NCBI GenBank assembly: GCA_003221075.1
Contig: QHUF01000046.1
Location: forward strand, 4,040 to 27,848
Source of the DNA: Gemmatimonadota bacterium
GTDB lineage: Bacteria; Gemmatimonadota; Gemmatimonadetes; Gemmatimonadales; GWC2-71-9
Length of the DNA stretch: 23,809 bases
Reading direction: 5' to 3'
Shown: positions 15,679 to 22,260 of the stretch, in pieces
Numbering within the stretch: the first letter of the stretch is position 1
How the letters are laid out: the number at the start of each line of letters is the position of its first letter
The notes under the pieces: generated by a model
The model's input: the letters and a program-made list of their open reading frames with translations, nothing else
The model's database searches: none
What the model was told of the DNA's origin: nothing
Translations under genes and position numbers: made by a program

Positions 15679-17036
15679 TGTTCAAGAAAGTGCTGATCGC
15701 GAACCGCGGGGAGATCGCCCTGCGGGTGATCCGCGCGTGCAAGGAGCTGGGCGTCGAGACGGTGGCGGTGTATTCGGAGGCGGACCGGGAGTCGCTGCAC
15801 GTCCGGTTCGCCGACGACGACGTCTGCATCGGGCGCGCGCCGAGCCGCGACAGCTATCTCAACATCCCGCGCCTGATCGCGGCGGCCGAAATCACCGGCG
15901 CCGACGCGATCCATCCCGGGTACGGATTCCTCGCCGAGAACCCCGAGTTCGCGGAAAAAGTCAGCGCCTCCAACATCGCGTTCATTGGGCCGAGTCCGGA
16001 GCAGATCCGGCAGATGGGCGACAAGGCGGCGGCGCGGAAGCTCGCGAAGGAGCAGGGCGTGCCGACGGTGCCAGGTTCGCCCGGCCCCGTGGAGTCGCTC
16101 GAGGAAGGCCAGCAGGTCGCCGGGGAGATCGGGTTCCCGGTGATCATCAAGGCCGCGGCCGGGGGTGGCGGCAAGGGGATGCGCGTCGCCAACGATGTCG
16201 ATCAGTTCACCCAGTCGTTCACGCTGGCCAAACAGGAAGCGCTCGCGGCGTTCAACTCCGACGAGGTCTACATCGAGAAGTACCTTGCGCGCCCGCGCCA
16301 CATCGAGATCCAGATCATGGGCGACACCCACGGCAAGGTGATGCATCTGTGCGAGCGCGACTGCTCGGTGCAGCGCCGCCACCAGAAGCTCGTGGAGGAA
16401 GCGCCGTCGCCCGCGGTGGACCAGGCGCTGCGCCAGGACATCGGCGACGCGGCGGTGAAGCTCGCCGAGGCGATCCGCTACGTGGGTGCGGGAACGGTCG
16501 AGTTCCTGTTGGACCCGGACGGCTCTTTCTACTTTATGGAGATGAACACGCGTATCCAGGTCGAGCATCCGGTGACCGAGATGTGCACGAACTTCGATCT
16601 CGTGAAGGAGCAGATCGCGGTCGCGGCGGGGGCGCCGCTGTCGTTCGTCATGAACGGCCACCGGCTGCGCGGCCACGCGATCGAGTGCCGCGTGAACGCC
16701 GAGGACCCGAGCCGGAACTTCCAGCCCTCACCGGGATTGATCACCGCGTATCACCCGCCCGGCGGGCCGGGCGTGCGCGTGGACACGCACATCTACGCGG
16801 GGTACACCGTCCCGCCCTATTACGACTCCCTGCTTGCCAAGGTGATCGTGCATGGCAATACGCGGACCGAGGCACTCGCCCGCATGCGCCAGGCACTCGA
16901 CTCGTTTATCATTGAGGGCGTGACAACGACGATTCCGTTCCTGGGCCGGGTCATGCGCCACCCGGACTTTGTCGCGGGCAAGATCGACACGAAATTCCTG
17001 GAGCGCGAGCCGCACCTTCTCAAAGACCCGACATGA
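15678..17036 (+). CDS. accC: Biotin carboxylase subunit of acetyl-CoA carboxylase
   Basis: AccC carboxylates the biotin on BCCP using ATP and bicarbonate. The 452-residue length matches the family (about 450). Visible signatures are the N-terminal KVLIANRGEIA, HPGYGFLAEN, the ATP-grasp glycine-rich loop GGGGKGM at residues 162-168, and the catalytic segment EMNTRIQVEHPVTE, where E288, R292 and E296 coincide with the E. coli numbering. The ATG overlaps the stop of the PilT-like gene as TAATG. Its own stop overlaps the next ATG as ATGA, so it is coupled to both neighbours. Pyruvate carboxylase N-domains look similar, but the length and the nearby accB support AccC. Confidence 0.98.
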   Translation: MFKKVLIANRGEIALRVIRACKELGVETVAVYSEADRESLHVRFADDDVCIGRAPSRDSYLNIPRLIAAAEITGADAIHPGYGFLAENPEFAEKVSASNIAFIGPSPEQIRQMGDKAAARKLAKEQGVPTVPGSPGPVESLEEGQQVAGEIGFPVIIKAAAGGGGKGMRVANDVDQFTQSFTLAKQEALAAFNSDEVYIEKYLARPRHIEIQIMGDTHGKVMHLCERDCSVQRRHQKLVEEAPSPAVDQALRQDIGDAAVKLAEAIRYVGAGTVEFLLDPDGSFYFMEMNTRIQVEHPVTEMCTNFDLVKEQIAVAAGAPLSFVMNGHRLRGHAIECRVNAEDPSRNFQPSPGLITAYHPPGGPGVRVDTHIYAGYTVPPYYDSLLAKVIVHGNTRTEALARMRQALDSFIIEGVTTTIPFLGRVMRHPDFVAGKIDTKFLEREPHLLKDPT

Positions 17037-17758
17037 AGATCGACGTCTACCATACACCACTCGGCCTGAATGCGGGGGATCTGACCGGCCGAGCAGTTGT
17101 CGTCATTGATGTGCTCCGCGCGACGAGCACGATCGTCACCGCGCTGGCCGCCGGCGCCAAGGCGATCGTCCCCGCGGCCAGCTCCGAAGAGGTCGTCCGG
17201 GTCACGGCGAATCTCGAGAAGAACGGGATCGTGCTCGCCGGCGAGCGCCGGCTGCTGAAGATCGAAGGGTTCAATCTGGGGAATTCTCCCCGCGAGATGA
17301 CGAAGGAAGCCGTCGGCGGCAAGACACTGTTTCTGGCCACCACCAACGGCACGCCCGCGCTGCTGGCGGCACAGGGCGGCGACCCGGTGCTGGTCGCGGC
17401 AGCGCTGAATTTCAGCGCGGTGGCCGAACGCGCCCGCCATTTGTTCACCGAGCGCGGCGACCTGGTCATCATCTGCGCGGGGCGCGAGAAGCAATTCGCG
17501 CTCGAGGATGCCTACACCGCCGGGCGGCTGATCAAGGCGGTGAAAAAGGGCGTCCCGCCGAAGAAGCTCAGCCTCAACGACGCCGCGCAGGTCTCGCTCG
17601 ATCTCGCGGCGCTGGGCGGGTGGCAGGACGCGCTCGCCGCCAGCGACGCCGCCCGGCAGCTCGGCGAGGCGGGCCTCGCGGACGACGTGAAGTTCTGCGC
17701 CAATCCCGACCGGGTGGCGATCGTTCCCGTCTACGCGGATCGACGCATCGCGGCATGA
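17033..17758 (+). CDS. comB: Probable 2-phosphosulfolactate phosphatase (ComB family)
   Basis: A 241-residue member of the ComB family, Mg2+-dependent acid phosphatases that convert 2-phosphosulfolactate to sulfolactate. That reaction was defined in coenzyme M biosynthesis. Family signatures are VVVIDVLRATSTIVTAL near the N-terminus, GERRLLKIEGFNLGNSP, TTNGTPAL and DAYTAGRLI. Many bacteria without coenzyme M carry comB, so the physiological substrate here is uncertain; I see no comA or comC in the window. It overlaps accC and ftsK by 4 bases each (ATGA), so it is translated as part of this operon. Confidence 0.9.
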   Translation: MKIDVYHTPLGLNAGDLTGRAVVVIDVLRATSTIVTALAAGAKAIVPAASSEEVVRVTANLEKNGIVLAGERRLLKIEGFNLGNSPREMTKEAVGGKTLFLATTNGTPALLAAQGGDPVLVAAALNFSAVAERARHLFTERGDLVIICAGREKQFALEDAYTAGRLIKAVKKGVPPKKLSLNDAAQVSLDLAALGGWQDALAASDAARQLGEAGLADDVKFCANPDRVAIVPVYADRRIAA

Positions 17759-19965
17759 ATTCCAAAGCTCGCCAGGAGCTCATCGGCATCGCGGCCCTGC
17801 TGGTGGGGTTCTTCCTGGGGCTGACGCTGCTGCCGGTTGCGTTGACAGGAAGCTGGGGACGGGCGCTCGGTCACACGCTGTGGCAGGTGTTCGGCGTGGG
17901 CGCGATCGTCTTGCCTATCCTCGGCGTGGGGTGGGCGCTCGCTGCCTTCGACCGCCTCGGCGCGCTGTCGTGGGGTCGAGCGGCCGTGCTCGGCGCGGGC
18001 CTCACTCTCCTCATTCCCTATGGCATCGCGGTCGCGATTGGTCCGATCTTCCCCCCCGATTACTCGAGCTGGACACGCAGCGAACGCCTGGTCGGGCTAT
18101 TTCCGGGGTTTCTGGCGAACGGGGTGGAAGGCGCAATCGGCACGGCGGGGGCCGTGCTCGCTGGGCTGTTCGCCCTGTCCGCCGTCAGCATCCTGACCGT
18201 GGGTTGGCATCCACTGACGCTGTTACGACAAAAGAAAAGAGAAGGGAGAAGGGAGATGGACGTGGCGGTTCCCGTCAAAAAGCAACGGGAATCTGCCGAG
18301 GGCCGCGGCGAACCTCTCCCTTCTCCCTTCTCCCGCATTCCGAAGGTTCCCAAGCCCAAGCCCCCACCGCCTCCGAGACCCGCTCCGCCGCCTCCTCCGG
18401 GCTCCCTGATTCCGCCCATCGAGCTGCTCACGGAGGGACCAGGCGCGGTCGAAGACGTGGACGCGGCGCAGATCGAGGACATGGGCCGGCGGCTCGTGAA
18501 CACGCTCGAGACGTTCCGCGTGGGCGCACAGATCATCAACAAGACCGTGGGTCCCGTGGTGACGCGCTTCGAGCTGGAGCCGGGGCGTGGCGTGAAGGTG
18601 GGGCGTGTCTCCTCGCTCGCCGACGATCTGGCGCTCGCGATGCGCGCGCAGTCGCTCCGTATCGTGGCACCGATTCCGGGGAAGGCCGCGATCGGCATCG
18701 AGGTGCCGAATCCGACGCCCCGCCTGGTGCACGTCCGCGACATGATCGACAGCGCGGAATTCCGGCGCGCGGCGCGCGTGCTGCCCGTCGTCCTCGGCCG
18801 CAACCTGGAGGGCGACGAAGTGGTGGACGATCTCACCAAGATGCCGCACCTCCTCATCGCCGGCGCGACGGGCTCGGGAAAATCGGTGTGCATCAACGCC
18901 ATCATCACCAGCCTCGTGTACGCGCATGGACCGGACAAGCTCAAGCTCCTGATGATCGACCCGAAGATGGTCGAATTGTCGATGTACAGCGCGCTGCCGC
19001 ATCTCGGCCTCCCCGTGGTGACCAGTCATCACAAGGCGGCGAACGTCTTGAAGTGGGCTGTCTGGGAGATGGAGCGGCGCTACCGGCTGCTACACGCCAA
19101 CCACGCGCGCAACATCATGGACTTCAACAAGAAAGTCGAAACAAAGGCGCCGCTGAAAGGCCCGCGTGAAACGCTGGCGACGCAGGCAGGCATTCAGAAA
19201 GAGCTGCCATTCGACGCGGTCTACGCGGGCGGCATCCTGCCGTACATCGTGCTCATCGTGGACGAGCTCGCCGACTTGATGCTCACGGTGCAGGGCGAGA
19301 TCGAGACGCCGCTCGCTGTACTCGCACAGAAGGCGCGCGCCATCGGGATCCACTTGATCCTCGCCACGCAGCGCCCGTCCGTGAACGTCATCACGGGATT
19401 GATCAAGGCGAACTTCCCGTGCCGGATCGCATTTCGCGTTTCGGCGAAGGTCGACAGTCGCACGATTCTCGATCAGAACGGGGCCGAGACGTTGCTCGGA
19501 AACGGCGACATGCTGTTTCTGCCGCCGGGCAAGAGCGAGCCGCTCCGCGTACAGGGCGCATTCATCTCCACCGACGAGACCGAGAAGTTGATGGAGTGGT
19601 ACAAGAAACACGCACCCACGCCGGCCGCGGTACCCGGGACCTCGATCGACGAACAGGTCACGGCACTCGAGAAAGCAGAAAAAGAGGGGGAAGAGGGACG
19701 CGGGACGGGAGAGGGGGACGCCGGCGACCGCGATCCGCTGTTCCGCCAGGCCGCCGAGGTATGCATCCAGAATCAGCTCGGATCCACGTCGCTGCTGCAG
19801 CGGCGCATGAGCATTGGTTACGGGAGGGCAGCTCGCATCATCGACCAGCTCGAGATGGCGGGCGTACTGGGACCGCCCAATGGCTCGAAGCCCAGGGATG
19901 TCCTGCTCGGCCTGGAGGAATTGGACGACCTGACTGGCCCGGAGAGCGCCAACTCGACTGGCTAG
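17755..19965 (+). CDS. ftsK: DNA translocase FtsK/SpoIIIE
   Basis: FtsK is a septum-located, membrane-anchored hexameric motor that pumps chromosome ends into daughter cells and helps resolve dimers. The 736-residue protein has about four N-terminal transmembrane segments (within residues 8-155) and a Pro/Lys-rich linker (about 160-225). The alpha/beta motor follows, with Walker A GATGSGKS at residues 370-377, LLMIDPKMVELS and Walker B IVLIVDELADLM. The C-terminal gamma winged helix, STSLLQRRMSIGYGRAARIID, reads KOPS sequences in known FtsK proteins. The linker is short compared with E. coli FtsK. It contains two inverted G-rich heptamer arrays, and another purine-rich repeat precedes the gamma domain. 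The ATG at 17755 overlaps comB and leads directly into the first membrane helix. Confidence 0.97.
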   Translation: MNSKARQELIGIAALLVGFFLGLTLLPVALTGSWGRALGHTLWQVFGVGAIVLPILGVGWALAAFDRLGALSWGRAAVLGAGLTLLIPYGIAVAIGPIFPPDYSSWTRSERLVGLFPGFLANGVEGAIGTAGAVLAGLFALSAVSILTVGWHPLTLLRQKKREGRREMDVAVPVKKQRESAEGRGEPLPSPFSRIPKVPKPKPPPPPRPAPPPPPGSLIPPIELLTEGPGAVEDVDAAQIEDMGRRLVNTLETFRVGAQIINKTVGPVVTRFELEPGRGVKVGRVSSLADDLALAMRAQSLRIVAPIPGKAAIGIEVPNPTPRLVHVRDMIDSAEFRRAARVLPVVLGRNLEGDEVVDDLTKMPHLLIAGATGSGKSVCINAIITSLVYAHGPDKLKLLMIDPKMVELSMYSALPHLGLPVVTSHHKAANVLKWAVWEMERRYRLLHANHARNIMDFNKKVETKAPLKGPRETLATQAGIQKELPFDAVYAGGILPYIVLIVDELADLMLTVQGEIETPLAVLAQKARAIGIHLILATQRPSVNVITGLIKANFPCRIAFRVSAKVDSRTILDQNGAETLLGNGDMLFLPPGKSEPLRVQGAFISTDETEKLMEWYKKHAPTPAAVPGTSIDEQVTALEKAEKEGEEGRGTGEGDAGDRDPLFRQAAEVCIQNQLGSTSLLQRRMSIGYGRAARIIDQLEMAGVLGPPNGSKPRDVLLGLEELDDLTGPESANSTG
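18230..18332 (+). repeat. Inverted-repeat element within the ftsK linker
   Basis: GAGAAGGGAGAAGGGAGA (18239-18256) is perfectly inverted at 18315-18332, with 58 bases between the arms. Each arm is a 7-bp-period array (GGGAGAA), and the left arm extends into a 27-base pure-purine tract (18230-18256). The element is in frame and encodes the charged linker from about residue 160 to 193. Confidence 0.9.
19685..19720 (+). repeat. Degenerate G-rich 7-bp-period repeat in ftsK
   Basis: Runs of G recur at about 7-base steps (19688, 19695, 19702, 19709, 19716). They encode the EGEEGRGTGEGD segment between the motor and the gamma domain. The match is imperfect, so this copy is less certain than the others. 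Confidence 0.5.
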
Positions 19966-19980
19966 TGCGCAGTTTCGCAC
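19965..19980 (+). other. Small stem-loop at ftsK 3' end
   Basis: GTGCG (19965-19969) can pair with CGCAC (19976-19980) around the loop CAGTTT. The stem is only 5 bp and a TTTT run comes 10 bases later, so this is at best a weak terminator. The rest of the 19966-20034 gap holds only the possible yraN -10. Confidence 0.25.
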
Positions 19981-20020
19981 CGGCGAGCGGTTTTCCGATT
20001 ACGTGCGACGCGGCGCATCA

Positions 20021-20028
20021 GATAACTT
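20021..20028 (+). promoter_or_regulatory. Possible -10 element before yraN
   Basis: GATAACTT ends 6 bases before the yraN ATG, and no Shine-Dalgarno is visible. If it is a -10 box, the transcript would be leaderless. No good -35 is present at the right distance. Confidence 0.3.
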
Positions 20029-20034
20029 CCGCGC

Positions 20035-20427
20035 ATGTCGGACGGCGTTCACAGCGATCCAGCAAGTTGGTCGGACCCGCGCCACAAGCGCGGTCTTGCC
20101 GGTGAAGAACAGGCGATCCGCTTTCTGCAAAGTCGTGGCTGGGAAGTCGTCGCGCATCGCTTTCGCGTCGGCCGGATCGAGCTGGACCTGGTCGCCCGGC
20201 GAGGTCATCTCGTCGCGTTCCTCGAGGTCAAAACCCGTCGGGGCACGGCGTTCGGGAGTCCCTTCGAGGCGGTGACCGGTGCCAAACGGAGAGAAATCGT
20301 GAAAGCCGCGCGCGTTTGGATGGACCGCTACGGACAACGTTCCGACGTCTACCGCTTTGACTGTATCGCGATTGTTGACAATAAGTTAGAGCATCTGGAG
20401 GACGCCTTCCGTCCCGGATGGCGGTGA
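20035..20427 (+). CDS. yraN: YraN/UPF0102 family nuclease-like protein
   Basis: A 130-residue member of the UPF0102 (YraN) family, which has a restriction-endonuclease-like fold and poorly defined function, possibly in DNA processing. The diagnostic core is present: G20-L-A-G-E24-E25 near the N-terminus, then R47-I-E49-L-D51 and E64-V-K66-T, the arrangement of acidic and lysine residues expected of this nuclease fold. Length is normal (about 115-130). It lies alone between ftsK and recA. No Shine-Dalgarno precedes the ATG at 20035. The first about 18 residues are variable, so a later start cannot be excluded, but no better one is visible. Confidence 0.93.
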   Translation: MSDGVHSDPASWSDPRHKRGLAGEEQAIRFLQSRGWEVVAHRFRVGRIELDLVARRGHLVAFLEVKTRRGTAFGSPFEAVTGAKRREIVKAARVWMDRYGQRSDVYRFDCIAIVDNKLEHLEDAFRPGWR

Positions 20428-20441
20428 CAGCGGTTTCGGTT

Positions 20442-20447
20442 TATATT
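20442..20447 (+). promoter_or_regulatory. recA: Candidate -10 box of recA
   Basis: TATATT matches the -10 consensus at 5 of 6 positions and lies 31 bases before the first recA ATG. The hexamer 17 bases upstream (TGGCGG) is a poor -35. No LexA-type box of the E. coli or Bacillus form is recognisable nearby. Confidence 0.4.
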
Positions 20448-20478
20448 CGGGCCTCAAACCAGGGAGGCTCGCCACACT

Positions 20479-21585
20479 ATGTCGAGGTCAACCATGGCAG
20501 AACAGCAACCGGCCAAGTCCCCCACTCCGTCGCTCACGGACGACCGCCGTAAAGCGCTGAACCTCGCGATCACGCAGATCGAGAAGACGTGCGGGAAGGG
20601 GTCCATCATGCGGATGGGCGCCGACACCCCGCAGGTCCGGGTGGCCGGGATCTCGACCGGCGCCATCAATCTCGATGCCGCGATCGGCATCGGGGGGATC
20701 CCGCGCGGCCGGGTGACGGAGATCTTTGGCCCCGAGTCGAGCGGCAAGACGACGTTGGCGCTGCACGTCGTGGCTCACGCCCAGCGGGGGGGCGGCGCGG
20801 CCGCCTACATCGATGCCGAGCACGCGCTCGACGTCGAGTACGCCAAGAAGCTGGGCGTGGACATCGAGAATCTGCTCGTGTCCCAGCCGGACACGGGCGA
20901 GCAGGGCCTCGAAATCTGCGAGATCCTGGTGCGCTCGGGCGCGGTGGACGTGGTGGTCGTCGATTCGGTGGCGGCGCTCGTGCCCAAAGCCGAAATCGAA
21001 GGGGAAATGGGCGACTCACTCCCGGGTCTGCAGGCTCGGCTCATGAGTCAGGCGCTGCGCAAGCTCGCCGGGGCGATCAACCGCTCGCGCACGTCGGTCA
21101 TCTTCATCAATCAGCTGCGCGAGAAGATCGGGGTCATGTTCGGCAATCCGGAGACGACGAGCGGTGGCCGCGCGCTGAAGTTCTACGCCTCGGTACGACT
21201 GGACATGCGGCGCATCGCACCGGTCAAGGATCGCGAAGTCGTCATCGGCAACCACGTCCGCGTGAAGGTGGTGAAGAACAAGGTGGCGCCGCCGTTCCGC
21301 CAGGCGGAGTTCGACATCATGTTCGACGAAGGGATCAGCCACGAGTCGTTGCTGGTGGATATTGCGGCGGAGGCCGGCATCATCGAGAAGTCGGGCGCTT
21401 GGTACTCGTACGGCAAAGAGCGAATCGGACAAGGGCGTGAGAACGCCAAGTTGTACCTGAAGGACCACCCGGACATGTCGGCCGAAGTCGAGGCACGCGT
21501 GAAGCAGCACCTCGGCGTCAGTACTGTGGAACCCGGTGCGGGGGGCGCAGTCGCCGACGAGGAGAGCCCCGCGAGCGAAGAGTGA
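20479..21585 (+). CDS. recA: Recombinase RecA
   Basis: RecA forms filaments on single-stranded DNA, drives homologous strand exchange and promotes SOS repressor self-cleavage. The 368-residue protein has the N-terminal KALNLAITQIEKTCGKGSIM helix, Walker A GPESSGKTT at residues 84-92, VVDSVAALVPKAEIEGEMG (Walker B and loop L1 region), the L2 region INQLREKIGVMFGNPETTSGG, and a typical acidic C-terminal tail. No intein interrupts it. Two starts are possible: ATG 20479, 11 bases after a strong AGGGAGG, and ATG 20494 with GAGG 6 bases upstream. The conserved sequence begins after both. The TGA overlaps the GTG of recX. Confidence 0.98.
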   Translation: MSRSTMAEQQPAKSPTPSLTDDRRKALNLAITQIEKTCGKGSIMRMGADTPQVRVAGISTGAINLDAAIGIGGIPRGRVTEIFGPESSGKTTLALHVVAHAQRGGGAAAYIDAEHALDVEYAKKLGVDIENLLVSQPDTGEQGLEICEILVRSGAVDVVVVDSVAALVPKAEIEGEMGDSLPGLQARLMSQALRKLAGAINRSRTSVIFINQLREKIGVMFGNPETTSGGRALKFYASVRLDMRRIAPVKDREVVIGNHVRVKVVKNKVAPPFRQAEFDIMFDEGISHESLLVDIAAEAGIIEKSGAWYSYGKERIGQGRENAKLYLKDHPDMSAEVEARVKQHLGVSTVEPGAGGAVADEESPASEE

Positions 21586-22208
21586 TTCTCACCGGACTCG
21601 CCCCCGATCCGCGCCGGCCAGACTATAGGCTGATCGAAGTGGATCGGGGGCGTTTTGCCTCCGTCCCGGCCGAGTCGCTGGCGGGCCTGGACCTGGTGGT
21701 CGGGAGGGAGATCGGGCCGCTCGTGCTCGAGCGGCTTCAGGAGCTCGCCGATCTCGAGGCGGCACACCGCGCCGCGCTCCGCGCACTCGCGCGTCGCGCC
21801 CACGCGCGCTTCGACTTGCGGCGACGCCTGCTCCAAAAACAGCATCCGCCCGCCGCGGTCGATGGCGCGCTCGATCGGTTGGCCGCGGCTGGGCTGCTGA
21901 ATGACGCGCAGTTCGCGCGCGACTTTGCCGCGGCAAAAGCTCGACGCGGCCGCGGACCGGCTCGCCTGGTGCGCGATCTCCAATCTCAGGGCGTCGATCG
22001 GCGCATTGCCGAGGACGCCGTGCGCACGTCGCTGGCGGCCGAGGGCGTCGATCCGGAGCAAGCGGTGCGGGCCCTGGCGGAGAAGCGGGCGCGGCAGCTC
22101 GCCGGGCTACCGGCGCCGGTGCGGAAGCGGAGGCTGGTCGCGTTTTTGGTACGGCGGGGATTTGGGGGTGCTGAGGTGAGAGCGGTGGTGGAGGGCCTGG
22201 CTTCTTAG
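21582..22208 (+). CDS. recX: Regulatory protein RecX
   Basis: RecX binds RecA filaments and limits their growth and activity. The 208-residue product is basic and helical, with the tandem three-helix repeats of the family: residues from about 58 (AAHRAALRALARRAHARFDLRRRL), then NDAQFARDFAAAKARRGRGPARL, and a C-terminal repeat RKRRLVAFLVRRGFGGAEVRAVV. The N-terminal about 55 residues are an extension seen in several RecX proteins. The GTG at 21582 overlaps the recA stop as GTGA, the classic recA-recX coupling that keeps the inhibitor below RecA levels. A run of G residues near the 3' end is coding sequence and not a clear heptamer repeat. Confidence 0.94.
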   Translation: MILTGLAPDPRRPDYRLIEVDRGRFASVPAESLAGLDLVVGREIGPLVLERLQELADLEAAHRAALRALARRAHARFDLRRRLLQKQHPPAAVDGALDRLAAAGLLNDAQFARDFAAAKARRGRGPARLVRDLQSQGVDRRIAEDAVRTSLAAEGVDPEQAVRALAEKRARQLAGLPAPVRKRRLVAFLVRRGFGGAEVRAVVEGLAS

Positions 22209-22224
22209 TTAACTCCTCTCCTTC

Positions 22225-22253
22225 CTTTCAGTTGCACCTCCTCACGCTATATT
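22225..22253 (+). promoter_or_regulatory. alaS: Candidate alaS promoter, possibly leaderless transcript
   Basis: TATATT (22248-22253) is a good -10 box, with CTTTCA (22225-22230) 17 bases upstream as a weak -35. Only 7 bases separate the -10 from the ATG at 22261, so transcription would begin at or next to the start codon. No Shine-Dalgarno lies in those 7 bases. Confidence 0.45.
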
Positions 22254-22260
22254 CCCCGCC

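Noticed and set aside
20428..20478. SOS operator upstream of recA
   Set aside because: No CTGT-N8-ACAG or GAAC-N4-GTTC type site is present. GGTTT and AAACC are inverted around the -10, but 5-bp arms are too short to claim.
22150..22200. Further G-rich heptamer repeat at the recX 3' end
   Set aside because: Only two G runs with uneven spacing, and the encoded residues fit the RecX C-terminal repeat.
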